Source of the DNA: Dimorphilus gyrociliatus
Taxonomy: Eukaryota > Annelida > Polychaeta > Dinophilidae
Direction: 5' to 3'
DNA: 64,000 bases
Assembly: GCA_904063045.1 (NCBI GenBank)
Contig: CAJFCJ010000007.1
Coordinates: forward strand, 2,363,404 to 2,427,403
Shown: positions 12,067-23,671 of the stretch, piece by piece
How the letters are laid out: every line of letters starts with the position of its first letter
Numbering within the stretch: position 1 is the stretch's first letter
The notes under the pieces: model-generated
The model's database searches: none
The model's input: the letters and a program-made list of their open reading frames with translations, nothing else
Told to the model about the DNA's origin: nothing
Program-made: the position numbers and the translations under genes

Positions 12067-12660
12067 AATTAATTAATATAATTTTGAGAAATTGAACGTT
12101 GAAAAGTGAATTTATCAATGACGTCTATTTGAATGCCAAACCGGATGTATTATGTCTCGCAGTCAAATAAAGAAGAAAATATGTAAATTAATAAAAAGTT
12201 TTTCCTAATTCTATTCATAAATATAATAAGTTTTTCTAATATTTTTCAATAATAAACATAAATATAAGTGTTTTTTTATAAATATAACTTTTAGACAAAA
12301 GAGACAAACATTTCAAATAAAAAAAAATTTGGAGCGTTTTTTTAAAACTTGGCCTATTAAAATTTACAGTGTCCAGATTTTTTTTGTCAACTACTTTATA
12401 TATATCATCTGGTCTTATCATTCAAGATCAAAAATCTGTTGAGAAATATAGACGTCTGCCTCTATTTTTATCATAGTACTGTCTTCCTAAAAGATATTAC
12501 AAAATTAAACTACTTTTATCAGTTAAATTGCAATATTAGGAGTGATAACAAAGACCGAAATATCGATCGAGAAAATGTATTGACAAATGATCAGGAAAAA
12601 ACGAGTACAAACATTTACACGCTTACGTGCCTATATACGTATTAGTCAACTATTATGCCT
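12067..12660. other. AT-rich spacer
   Basis: Lies between the Tc1-like ORF and the SOAT stop. Only short, compositionally driven frames are present. It contains the SOAT 3' UTR side. Nothing else supported. Confidence 0.4.
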
Positions 12661-15043
12661 TTAGTTTTCTACTTTGCAAGATAACCAGGATCTTGGTATT
12701 ATGTAATGCTTTATTCCGGTGTAAACGTTGGGACAAAGCTTTCGAGCGTACCATTCAAGAGAGTAAGTATACAGTAGGATACCTGTACCCATAAAAAGGG
12801 CTACCCACATCCCTATATTCCATTTTTGGTTTTTTCCTTTGATAAACATTAAGCCAAAACCAGCCCCCATGAAAAGAACAAATAGCACAGGATAGAAGAA
12901 ACCAAAACTGACAACTAGTATAAATTCATGGACAACAGCCGATAATAAAAAGACTGACGACATAGCTGCAGCTCTATTGTATTTTCCAAATATGTTGACC
13001 GCGTCTTTGTAGACATAAGTATATAGCCAATCGTGAACAACAACATTCCATGTTCTATAGTAATTAGAAAATGTCCTAGAATTCCACCAATCTCTGTAAA
13101 ATAGCCTATCGGCAAAAGTTAACATCTCAGCCCAGGCGTTCATCCAGGAGTGTAATATGGCAAAAAAGGCAATAAAAAGCATTAAACTTGCCGGCATCAT
13201 ACATGCAAAACAAGATGATACTAGATCTTTTAGGCTCAGATGTTCATTTGAGAATTTGGAAAACAATTGAGCAACGAACCTCAAGAAAATATAATAAACG
13301 TATAGCAAACAAGCAACAACCTGGGCTAGATTTGAGACAACATAATTCCAGCGAATGACCCTTGTTCTTGGATATTCATCCCTATAAACTAAAGTTGGGA
13401 TGAATAAGAAGTATAAGTATTTTGAGAAGTCCGGAATGATTCCCTTTTCAAGCGCCCTATCTAGATTTTCTCTAATAAACGCATGTTGTTTCATAATCAA
13501 ACGCACTTGCTCACAAGCGCAAACAACTGACGATGCTATAGGAAAACTATGACTATGGACGTAATAACACGGTACTACCATAAAACCTATCATATAAAGT
13601 CCATAAATTCCCATCCAAGGTAGATCCATTAATCTTAATTTTCCATTCTTTCTAAATTTAGCCCAATTTTGAAAAAATGGATATAAGAATGCCGTTGAAA
13701 ATGCCATCATGCACATCCAAAGACAAATTACAAGAGGTAGTTTACCAAATCCCCATATGATCAGCTCAAACTTTAATGATGTACTACTATTATCAAGAAT
13801 ATCTTTTACAATTGTATGAAGAGAGAATACAATTAAAATTGCAACGAATATATGATAGATTGATCTTATATGAGAAATATCCAATAGTTCGGTTAATACG
13901 GAACGTCGTGCAACAAATTGCTTATCTGGCAATTCTCCATCTTTTCTATCGAGTTTCCTGTTCAAAATAAAATGGAGAATAGCACATTATTATTATTTTT
14001 TTTTTGAAATATTCACTCATTAAATAAAACAAAACAAAAACTATAATAATTCAGATAGAATAGTAATTTTGAATTAAACAATTAAGCCGGTTAAGCGTTG
14101 AAACATAAAGATAGAAAGAAATTTTTACCAATAGGGTAAATTAATAAATTTAGCATCTTTTCAAAAGTTGAAAAGTACCAAATAAAAAAGTAATAATTTT
14201 TTTTTTTTTTAATTTTCTTTGTCTGACGACCATATATCGGATCATGTTCTTATCTTATCCATATAAGAGATATTTTTGACTCTTTATACTGTAGAAAGCT
14301 AAAACTAGGACAGCGAGGGCATTTATAGTACAAATGTGTCAATTGAACTGAAGGTAGTTGATCAATTATTCGTTCTTTTGTAATCAAAAAAAAAGTGTTA
14401 TAGAAAATGTGTAAGTTTTACTGCAAAAAGTTAGAATTGCATAGTTAAGAAAAGGAGGATATCTTATCTCCTTAGAGATATTTACTCACCAAGTAGATCG
14501 CCTTTTGGGTCAATGATTGAAAACACTTTTTAACTTTTTATAATAAACTTAGCGTAATAGTTATATTATATATTACTCCTATTGTGTAAATACAAATGCG
14601 ACTTACTTGTCAGCTGCTGCTAGAGACGCTTTTTCTCCGCGAGAGCCAACTTTAATTTGTTCAAGTTTTTCTAGTTCGATTAAGAAATCGTCCAGCGAGT
14701 CACTCAGCTTTTCATCAAGTGTCGATACTAAGTTAGCTTTAAATAGCTGTATTTTTACGTCGGAATATTAACTGACATCTAATTTCAAATCTTTAATTTG
14801 TTATACCTCGGCTCTATCGCGGAGTAATTGTAAGTTTCCATATAGAGAGCTTGTAATATCTATCTCGTCTTTACAGTTTGCGGCTTTAAGAAAAATGTAG
14901 AATTATTAGCTACTTTATCGAAACGCTATAGAATAATTTAGACGGATGCCAATCATTATACGTTATTTACCATTGTGATTCGAGTCAGTTTTTGGTGTAT
15001 TCCGTCGTCGAACTTCGTTGCTTGTTTCCTCCTTATCAGACAT
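12661..15043 (-). CDS. SOAT1: Sterol O-acyltransferase (ACAT, MBOAT family)
   Basis: ER membrane enzyme that esterifies cholesterol with fatty acyl-CoA. Minus-strand exons: 15043-14971, 14883-14807, 14746-14607, 13957-12661. All phases close and give 528 aa (animal SOAT1 is 550). Family marks: FYRDWWN at residues 383-389, SNYYRTWNVVVHDWLY next to it, and the catalytic His in SAVVHEF (His440). Many hydrophobic helices run through the last exon. The N-terminal exons encode a soluble, charged head (starts MSDKEETSNE), as in SOAT1. The last intron (13958-14606) is long for this window. The start lies about 470 bp from the divergent presenilin start, so a promoter may be shared. Symbol is by family; a SOAT1 versus SOAT2 distinction does not apply outside vertebrates. 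Confidence 0.95.
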
Positions 15044-15510
15044 TTTGTCCACAAAGTTAGTACTATAACGCGAATGGCAAAGGATTTCGCAACGTTTCTA
15101 TCCCCACCAAATAGAAATATGATCTATGGTATACTGGAACCATGAACCCGTCTTCAGAGATTTCCGGAAAATCCCTGACGTCATAGTCGCCATCCTAATA
15201 TTTTACTATCTGAATAATATAGTTATCACTAGTTTTAGTACAAATCGGTTGATGCTATAGGATAATCGATTGCGAGAAGAAAGATAAAGCCAGCTGGGGC
15301 TTTATAAGTACACCGATTTTCATTTGTTAATGATAAATTGGTAAGTATTTTCCATTGTTCTTCATCATTTACTCATTCTTTTTGCTAGTTTAAATCAATT
15401 ACGGTACTGAAGCATCAATAAATTTTGTTCAAATACTGTATAATTTTGAGATTATAATTTTATTATTTCGTCTAAAGCATCCATATATATTATTCGTAGA
15501 ACTAGTTCCA
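15044..15510. promoter_or_regulatory. Divergent promoter region, SOAT / presenilin
   Basis: A 467-bp interval between two start codons facing apart. It must hold both 5' UTRs and promoters. It is less AT-rich near 15060-15180, with a CGTCA-containing stretch (TGACGTCA) at about 15177-15184 that matches a CRE-like palindrome. No gene is seen inside. Confidence 0.5.
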
Positions 15511-17105
15511 ATGGGTTCTGAATTAGAAGCGAATGAGCGGACGAGTCTTATGTCAGAATATACTGACGAACAGGACGAAGTAAGCATATATTAATATTAA
15601 ACTTGTTACATAGATTTAGCGGCGATTGTTCGCATAAAAGGCTATTGAAGATTCTGATAAAAAACCTCCCGAGAACGGTAATGTTCGTTTCGCTGCTATG
15701 GAAATAGAAAATGACGAAGATGAATTGGTAAAGAAGGTGAGAAAAAGGGTGGATTGTTGTGCTTACCTACTGTTGTCTTTACCCGTTTTACAAAGTTAAC
15801 TTGGCTTCTTTCTTCTTCTTTTTTTCACATATAACGCTCTTTTAACGAAACAGTATTTTTTACGAGAATGCTTTATTTATTAATTGTTCGCAGATGCGGC
15901 GGAGAGAGCAGAGAAGGGAGCAGAATCAAACTCTAACAACTGACAATGCTCTTATGATTGGCGCACAAAATATAATTCGACTCTTCGTACCAGTAACAAT
16001 ATGTATGATAATAGTGGTTGCTACTGTTTCGTCGGTCACTTATTATGCAGAAAACAAAAGTAATGTTCGTCTAATATACACGCCCCTCGAAGAAACCGGT
16101 ACCAGCGGAGCAAAACGATTTGGAATATCATTAGGAAATACAATGATATTTCTATCCTTAATAATTGTCATGTCCATAATATTAATACTCCTATATAAGT
16201 TCGAGTGTTATAGATTTATTCATGCGTGGTTAGTTCTGTCGTCCCTTCTCCTTTTGTTTATATTTGTTTACGTTTACTTGGGCCAAGTATTAGAAAGATA
16301 TAATATTCCATTAGATTATGTCACAACTATTCTATTTGTTTGGAATTTTGGGGTCTTGGGAATGTGTTGTATACACTGGAAGGGACCTTTACGCATTCAA
16401 CAAATGTATCATATTGTTATATCGGCTCTGATGGCTCTTGTCTTTATAAGATATCTACCCGAGTGGACATCTTGGGTTCTTTTGGCATTGATATCAATAT
16501 GGGATTTAATAGCTGTCCTTTGTCCGTTTGGACCTCTTAGAATTCTAGTAGAAACTTCTCAAGAGCGAAATGATACACTGATGCCTGGTTTAATCTATTC
16601 TTCAACGATGATTTGGTTCGTGAATATGGCTGATATTGAAAATAATCCAAGTGTTGAGGGATCTGAGAATCATTTAATTGCTGAAAGAGAAAACCCTGCT
16701 CGTCAAGCAGCAGCCGCTCTCGGATCTTCCCAAAAGGAAAGAAAGAGAAACTCCGTATCATCTCTTGAAACAGGAGAAAGAGGAGTCAAATTAGGTTTGG
16801 GTGACTTTATATTCTACAGCCTACTAGTAGGTAAGGCTTCTTCTTATGGAGATTGGAATACGACTCTTTCATGCTTTGTTGCTATTCTAATTGTAAGTAT
16901 TCCATTATTGAGAATAATTAGTAGTTTATTGATATATTCTATTCTGCAGGGTCTCTGTTTAACTCTACTACTCCTGGCCATTTTCAGGAAGGCACTACCA
17001 GCTCTACCAATATCAGTTTGCTTTGGATTAGTATTCTACTTTGCAACTAGTCAACTTGTTCGACCATTCATATCTCGATTATCTTATAAACAAATATTTA
17101 TTTGA
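15511..17105 (+). CDS. PSEN: Presenilin (gamma-secretase catalytic subunit)
   Basis: Intramembrane aspartyl protease that cleaves Notch, APP-like proteins and other type I membrane stubs. Exons: 15511-15579, 15641-15736, 15894-16892, 16950-17105, giving 439 aa (vertebrate PSEN1 is 467). Catalytic residues are present: Asp259 in [11 protein letters not shown] and Asp359 in GLGDFIFYS. The PALP motif (ALPALPIS) is present, and the C-terminus is short and hydrophobic (RLSYKQIFI). The cytosolic loop between TM6 and TM7 is variable and shorter than in vertebrates. The N-terminus is acidic ([10 protein letters not shown]), like PSEN1. The reading frame stays open through a 57-bp GT-AG interval (16893-16949) that family alignment shows to be an intron; see its own entry. 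Confidence 0.96.
16893..16949 (+). other. 57-bp in-frame, stop-free intron of presenilin
   Basis: Starts GTAAGT and ends CTGCAG. Its length is a multiple of three and it has no in-frame stop. It interrupts the TM8 region between ILI and GLCLTLLLL, where known presenilins are continuous. Retention would insert 19 mostly hydrophobic residues rather than truncate the protein. Confidence 0.85.
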
Positions 17106-17608
17106 AAATTTGATATTAGCTTCACGACTTTCGCTAATCAAATTTAACACTTTTTGCTGATGAAACTTTTTAAAGAAACAGTCGTGTTTTTGTTGAAATT
17201 TAATATTTTCTATTATTGCCAAAAGCTAACTATATTCGAAATTTTTTTTTTAAAATTAATTTTGTTTCTGTTACAGTTTCTTTTAATAAGTATTTATACC
17301 CTGATGATATCCTTCGAGACAATAACATTTAACGTCAATCATCAAGAAAGATATTTTAGGATATCTTGAATAAAACTCCAGTTACCAAAGTTTATTTATA
17401 GAAAATTAGAAACAATAGTTGCTTTAATCTTTCTGAAAACTTTCCTGCTTTGAATTAGTTTTAAAAGTTCGAAAATCTGTTGCGCATGCGTTTTGAAAAT
17501 ATTTTCTGCGGTCTTATTACGTATGGTTGTTGTATAATATTCCCACGTGTTGTGAATCGTAAGATTCAGGACTATTCTGTGTATAACATTATAATATTGA
17601 ATCTTAAC
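17106..17608. other. Presenilin to DOHH spacer
   Basis: AT-rich. Contains the presenilin 3' UTR and DOHH upstream region. Short frames here (17154-17369) are not supported. A CACGTG E-box-like hexamer lies at about 17544. Confidence 0.4.
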
Positions 17609-18675
17609 ATGACATCTGTCAAAGCAAGCGATAATGAAATTATCTTAATTGGAAAAGTTCTAAATAATACCAACGAGCCTTTAAAGAAAAGATTTCGAGC
17701 TTTATTTACATTACGAAATTTAGGTGGAAAACAATCTATTGAAGAAATCAACAGTTGCTTTAAAGATGAATCCGAATTATTGAAACATGAATGCGCTTAT
17801 GTTCTAGGACAGATGCAGGATGAGTTAGCTATTGATTATTTAATAAAAATATTAGAAGACGAGAGTCAGCAACCTATCGTTCGACATGAGGCCGGTGAAG
17901 CACTTGGCGCTTTAGGCGATGATAGAGTTATGCCTATTCTAGAAAAATATTCTACTTGCTCGATATCCGAGGTAAGAGATTATTTGTGAAATTTCTTGCA
18001 GAGAATAAGATTATCATTTATGCAGATAGCAGAAACTTGCTATTTGGCTATTAAAAGGATAAGATGGCTTAAAGAATCGAAAGAAGAAGTGTCAGAAAAT
18101 CCCTATAAATCAGTAGATCCAGCTCCACCTTCGGCTGAAAAAAATATTGAAAAATTAACAACAACAATGCTGAACGAAAAAGAAGATCTATTTGAAAGAT
18201 ATCGGGCCTTGTTCGCTTTGAGGAATATAGGCACAACGGAGGCTGTTCTAAGCTTGTCAAAAGGTTATTGTTTAATAAAAAGTACTGTTTTAATTATAAT
18301 CGAAAAACTACTATAAACAGGTTTGTTTGTTGGAAGTCCGTTGTTCAGGCACGAAATAGCTTATGTCTTAGGTCAGATGCAACATGAAGCCGCTATTCCT
18401 TCCCTAGAAGAATCTCTTAGAGATCCATTAGAAAATTGTATGGTTAGACACGAAAGTGCTGAAGCTTTAGGTTCAATAGGATTATCAAAATGTAATAATG
18501 TCCTAAAAGAGTTTCTTCAAGATAAGGTAAAAAATATTTCTTTATCGCTGATATTACTAATCAAATCATATTTTAGGCTCGAGTTGTCAAGGAAAGTTGC
18601 GAAGTAGCTTTGGACATGAGTGATTATAACAGCAGTGGAGAATTTCAATACGCCAATGCTCTGCTAAGTACGTAA
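17609..18675 (+). CDS. DOHH: Deoxyhypusine hydroxylase
   Basis: Iron-dependent HEAT-repeat enzyme that completes hypusine on eIF5A. Exons: 17609-17971, 18026-18263, 18321-18526, 18577-18675; phases close to give 301 aa (human 302). All four His-Glu metal-binding pairs are visible in two mirrored sets: KHECAYVLGQ and VRHEAGEALG in the first half, FRHEIAYVLGQ and VRHESAEALG in the second. A charged linker separates the halves, as in the family. The start is the ATG at 17609 next to the conserved N-terminus; the open frame upstream to 17480 is not conserved. It converges on CAPZB, whose stop is about 450 bp away. Confidence 0.96.
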
Positions 18676-19125
18676 ATAATGTCTAATCTTTAATATAAGA
18701 TATTTCTAACGAATAAAAATTGAAGCTTTTATTAGATAATGAAAAGTTTTATTGAACATTTTATAAAACATTACTCAAATCTTTGATTGAAAACAAGGGC
18801 TTTTTGATACTTATATGATACTTAAGTTTATGATTTTATACATTTTCTCACTTTTCCTTGTATTACAATTAGAAAGATAAGAGCAATACCATAGGCTTAT
18901 TTCAACTATCTTTCACCAAATTAAAATGGCTTAGTTTAAGATATTGTGGCACATAAAAATAGAAGCTAATGGTTAAATAATATCTGCTGTATTAAGTAGC
19001 GTTAGAGAGAATTAACCAGCAAAAATGTTCAAATATGGAATGTTTCGATTCCTTTTTGCCTGCGCTCTCTAAAAGTTCGGCTGGAATATTCTAAAGTGAT
19101 ACTAACGATAATTGCATAATTCAGT
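18676..19125. other. Convergent 3' spacer DOHH / CAPZB
   Basis: AT-rich stretch between two facing stop codons. It must contain both 3' ends. AATAAA-like hexamers are present near 18713. No gene seen. Confidence 0.45.
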
Positions 19126-20384
19126 CTATTCCTTTGAAAAATTACGATTTTTTAAAGCGCTAGATAGCTCCGATTTGAACATTTCTTTCTGGCGAGAGTC
19201 TTGTTTATCAAGCGTTCTTAATCCATTTACAATATCCTTTGTTTTTCCAAAGTATATATCATTCATTGTGTTACGAATTTTATTTTCCATATCCTGAAAT
19301 TAAATGAGAGGTTCATAAAAAAGAAAGATGAAAAGAATTTATATCGATGATAGATCATAATTACCTCAACCATTCGCCCCATATTCACAATATGAGTTTG
19401 AACTTCTGAAATGGACAAATCGTCTTCTTTTTGTCTTGTAATTTGACCTCCCAAATGCATATTTCCTGATTTTTCTTTTTTTGTGTTCAACCATAGCATA
19501 GCGGTTGTCGTTAGACGATAATGAGCACTTCTGCCACTTGTTTTCTCTTGAATTTCAAACACATGCATAGAGTCCCATTGACCTGTTATCATTTTAGAGC
19601 CATCGCCTTGTTTCTTAATAAGGACGCAAGCTGCGAAACAATGATCCAGATCCCAGAAGTAAATGGAAGAGATACCTCCTTCGAAGTACATTTCTCTATA
19701 TTGATCGAAGGCAGAATTCGCTTCCACCTCCATTAACCTTAAACGTTCTGATGGAACTGTACCATCATCTAGGGCTGGGTAATATTTGTTAGACCAAGGC
19801 GATCTATATGAATCTCCATCCCTATTATAGTCACATATCAGAAAATCTTTTCCACATTCTGTATCTCTCATGACTTGAATTGGTCTATCTACGGCAGCTA
19901 ATAAATCTTCCAGAATATCAGGTACTAACTCTATTATCTTTTCTATATTATCATCCACTCTTTGAGGTGGAAGTCTTCTAAATAAGTCTAATGCCGAATC
20001 TAACTGATCGCTCTGAAAGATAAGCATATTTAAAGTAAAATACAAATTATGCAATTGTCAACAAAAAATCAAGCAATTTTACCTATAATTACACAACGAT
20101 TAATAACAATCTGTATCATACACATTTTCCTTAAAGATACGAATGTTTCACAAATATCCTAAACTTGCAATAGCTTTCAGATTATACTGTGAGATTATAT
20201 TGTGCATATTTAAAAAATCTACAATAACTTTATTGAACCGGTAGGTATTATTCAGGAAATGAATTTATCCTTTCCTTTTATTCTTAAAGTGTATCAATAA
20301 TCGCTATAAAGAGTTTTGTTAGTAATGCTACCTAGTAATTCTAAATGAGACCCCTATTATCACAAAGATCTTAATTCTCACCAT
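19126..20384 (-). CDS. CAPZB: F-actin-capping protein subunit beta
   Basis: Beta subunit of the CapZ heterodimer, which caps actin barbed ends. Minus-strand coding exons: 20384-20382 (the ATG alone), 20012-19365, 19293-19126, giving 272 aa, the family length. Signatures include [20 protein letters not shown] near the N-terminus, [19 protein letters not shown] and [10 protein letters not shown]. The C-terminus [15 protein letters not shown] and the actin-binding tail follow in the last exon. The first exon contributes only the start codon before GTGAGA; the second begins in phase 0 with SDQLD, matching MSDQ of other CAPZB proteins, so this start is well supported. It is head to head with parvin (228 bp). 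Confidence 0.95.
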
Positions 20385-20612
20385 TTTGCTGGAAAGGTTC
20401 AACTTCACCCCTCTTTACACGGAAAAACCGGATATTCTTTTATCGGAAATTGGTAGTCTTGGGGTGGTTCACCGTCTCGTTCTGAAGAGCTCAAGAAATT
20501 TTCGCGCTGCACCACTATCCACACTTTACAGATAGTAATGTGAACATAGCCTACTTTCAATTGTTCAATATTTATTAAATATTAAGGCGGATCGCATCTT
20601 AAGCAAGCATAA
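20385..20612. promoter_or_regulatory. Divergent promoter, CAPZB / parvin
   Basis: Only 228 bp separate the two start codons, which point apart. A less AT-rich core lies at 20430-20530. Both genes encode actin-linked proteins. No TATA box is obvious. Confidence 0.5.
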
Positions 20613-22315
20613 ATGGCATCACCAAAAACTCCTATTAGCCCAACTAGCCCTCGTAAGGCAAAGAAAGACAACAGTTTCTTGGAATATATCACTCTTGGAC
20701 GAAAGAAGAAGAACAAGGAAGGTAATCTCCTCGAATCCTGTCAATTTATTGCATTATGTTTACATTTTAATGTATTATCAATATTGAAAATTCAACAGCT
20801 GATGATCTAGACAAAGAGATGAGGGATCATATAGAAGAAATAGAATCGGGTGTTCGATGTTATGTTCCAGATCTGAATGAGTTAGGTTAGGCTTTTCCTT
20901 TTATTAAATGTTTACATTAACTAAAATCAATTGTAAACAGAGGAAGGAGAAGAGCGGTTAGTTGTTGAGAAAGGACAACAAAGTCCCTCTGTTCAAGAGT
21001 TAATCAAAGTTCTTATTGATTGGATAAACGACGAATTAGTCTCCTATCGAATAATCGTTAGAAATTTACAAGAGGATTTGTACGACGGCCAAGTTTTACA
21101 AAAACTTGTTGAGAAACTCGGTAACATACGTTTAGAATTTCCCGAGGTTTTACAATCGGAAACGGGGCAAAAACAAAAGTTAAGAATTGTTTTGGAGGAA
21201 TGCAATAGAATATTAGGCATGGATCAGCATTACGAAAGTCCTCTGTGGACAGTAGAAAAAATTCATGGTCGAGATATTATAGCAATCCTTCACCTTCTGA
21301 CGGCACTAGTTAGACATTATAGGCCACCCATAAAGCTACCGGAAAACGTCAGAATTGAAGGACATCTCTATAAGGTAAACAAAGACAATAGAATAAATCC
21401 TTTCTAAATTTTGGACTTTAACATCATATAGAAAGTGAATGGAGAATTACGAAGAGACATAAATCCAATAGCCGAACAACTTACTATGGAAAAAGAGTAA
21501 GTAAAAGAATATCTTTAGATACTATAATAACGAATAGATAACTAATTTTATCCCTTTCCTAACTATTTAGAGACACAACAGCCCATTACGGTAGAGTACT
21601 CTTTTTTTTTTGTCTATTTTACAACCATTTGCTTGATGAATAATTCTATAAAATATCTACTTCACAGAAAGAGACGCTTTTGATACTCTATTTGATCACG
21701 CTCCTGAAAAATTGGAAGTTGTTAAAAAAGTTTGTATTTTTTTTTTTTAAAAAAAATATATTAATAGGTTTTCTTTAATACTTCTTCTATGTAGTCACTT
21801 ATCGTCTTCGTTAATAAACACATGACCAAAGTTAACATACCAGTGCAGAGTATTGAAGAAGATGTAAGTTTATTAAAGTTTATACAATTATCTTTATAAT
21901 TATTATATGAACTCTTACAACGTAGTTTCATGATGGAGTGGTACTTGTCATGCTAATGGGACTTTTAGGAGGCTATTTTGTTCCTTTGCATAATTTCTTT
22001 CTAACTCCTCAGACTTATGAGGAAAAGGTTTGATAATTTTCATTAAAATAAAGAATTAATCCAAAATGTACGATATGAAAACATTAGGTTGCAAATGTTA
22101 CACTGGCTTATAAATTGATGGTAGATGCTGGTTTGCACAAGCCTAACACTCGACCGGAAGGTAAATAATTGAAAAAAGTTTAGAAACCATAAAAATTAAA
22201 TATATAAAACAATGAATGATTTTATGTTTATTTTGCAGACATTGTGAAAAAGGATATGAAATCAACAATGAGAGTTCTATTCAGTCTCATCAACAGATTT
22301 AAAAGTGTTAGTTAA
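20613..22315 (+). CDS. PARVA: Parvin (ILK-binding, two calponin-homology domains)
   Basis: Adaptor of the integrin-linked kinase/PINCH/parvin complex at focal adhesions. Ten exons: 20613-20721, 20799-20885, 20941-21374, 21432-21496, 21571-21590, 21668-21729, 21795-21863, 21926-22027, 22088-22160, 22239-22315; all phases agree and give 365 aa (human alpha-parvin 372). The N-terminus is basic and Pro/Ser-rich (SPTSPRKAKKD). CH1 starts near VQELIKVLIDWIND. CH2 has ERDAFDTLFDHAPEKL and GVVLVMLMGLLGGYFVPLH. The C-terminus NRFKSVS aligns with that of other parvins. One exon is only 20 nt. The frame after exon 3 stays open for a few codons into the intron. Confidence 0.95.
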
Positions 22316-22486
22316 AAAGGTTATAATTACAAAATCTTTATTGGTGCTGAGCTTTTAGTTAAATGGCTATTAGATTATTAGAATATTATTACTTTTTAAA
22401 TACTAATGTCAAACTTATATCCTGGTAATAAAAGCATTTTCAAAATAATCAGAGTACAATTTTTTGAAAAACCATAAAAAAATAGA

Positions 22487-23374
22487 TTAGTCAGAATCTC
22501 CTTCATCACCCAAATAATCTCCTGCATCCATTGAAACGGTAGTTTTTAACATAGCAGCTACTTCTGGTGTTTTTGCTAAATCGTAAGGTAATTTCTTATC
22601 TCTATTTCGAACGTTTATATCTGCACCACGGTTGAGTAGCAATTCCACCACCTTTAGATTTCCTTTAAATGCTGCCAAGTGCAAAGGCGTGTCGCCCAAT
22701 TTATTTTGTAGGCTATAACGAACAATCTTCAATAATGCAGTTTGTTTATTTACTTAATGACTTACTCAGTTCGGCATAAATTATTAGCCAATAAAACTTC
22801 AACACAATCAATGTGTCCTCCTCTCGCCGCCCAATGCAATGGAGTATTATCGGCATGGTCTGTTTAATAATTTATGATATTAGTCAAAATTATTCTAGCT
22901 ATTCATACAGTAGTTTTTCCGCAAAATAGGATAAAAAGCTCACCTTTTCCATTTATTGATATTTGATTTGCAATACATTCTCTTAGGAAATCAATTTGAC
23001 CACTTTTTGAAGCCTCATGCATGGGATTATCAATAGTTTCCAGATGATTACCTTTTTGTAACGTTAAGTTATTTAGTGATTTCTATTAATTGAAGATATT
23101 TTGCTACAAACCATCCTGAAAGTAGTTACTTGGTACCAGCCCTGTTCGATTACCACATCTACCTGAAATAAGCAATAATAAACAAAAAAATATAACAAAT
23201 AATCTTAGTAGAATTACCTGTCCACCAATTAGGATCAGTTCTATCTAATAAATACACTGTGTCTCCCTCTTTAAATGACAGCTCATCTCCGTTTCGGGCC
23301 TCAAAGTTAAATAGTGCCCTGACAACATTGATCATAGCAGGTTTCGATGTGGGAGGTGGAGGAGCTTTTCTCAT
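22487..23374 (-). CDS. OSTF1: Osteoclast-stimulating factor 1 (SH3 + ankyrin)
   Basis: Small cytosolic adaptor. Minus-strand exons: 23374-23218, 23162-23112, 23051-22944, 22859-22766, 22712-22487, giving 211 aa (human 214). Order: Pro-rich start, SH3 (ALFNFEARNGDELSF, DPNWWTG, GLVPSNYF), then ankyrin repeats (NPMHEASKSGQ, NTPLHWAARGGH, DTPLHLAAFKGN) and an acidic tail ending DEGDSD. All residues expected for SH3 ligand binding (ALF, NWW, PSNY) are present. It converges on parvin (171 bp between stops) and diverges from the brambleberry-like gene. Confidence 0.95.
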
Positions 23375-23671
23375 CGTAAAATTTCTTGTGATTCTTCCTT
23401 GTTTAGAATTTGCTTAATATCGCTCGCTAACGGCTTGTTCTGAAAGGTACAAGTTTCGTTTCGTAAAAACTGTATGTATTAAAACTAAAAGTTGTACATT
23501 TGACCAGTAATATTTTTAGAATGTGAAACTTTCTCTCTCATTTGGACAAAGAGAATTGTGAAATAGACCGGTTTCCGGTTCCTGCAGTACCCGATTAGAT
23601 AGTTTTTAAAATTATAATAAATAAGTTTATTAGCGTTAATTTGTCTTTTACTTAAAAGAAACATATCAAAA
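23375..23671. promoter_or_regulatory. Divergent promoter, OSTF1 / brambleberry-like
   Basis: 297 bp between two opposite start codons. Contains both 5' UTRs. No further element recognised. Confidence 0.4.

Noticed and set aside
15737-15893. Possible read-through of presenilin exon 2 into VRKRVDCC
   Set aside because: Not presenilin-like and ends at a stop; GTGAGA donor and TTCGCAG acceptor join in phase 0 to the conserved exon.
17154-17369. 71-aa hydrophobic plus-strand frame after presenilin
   Set aside because: T-rich 3' flank; no start context or similarity.
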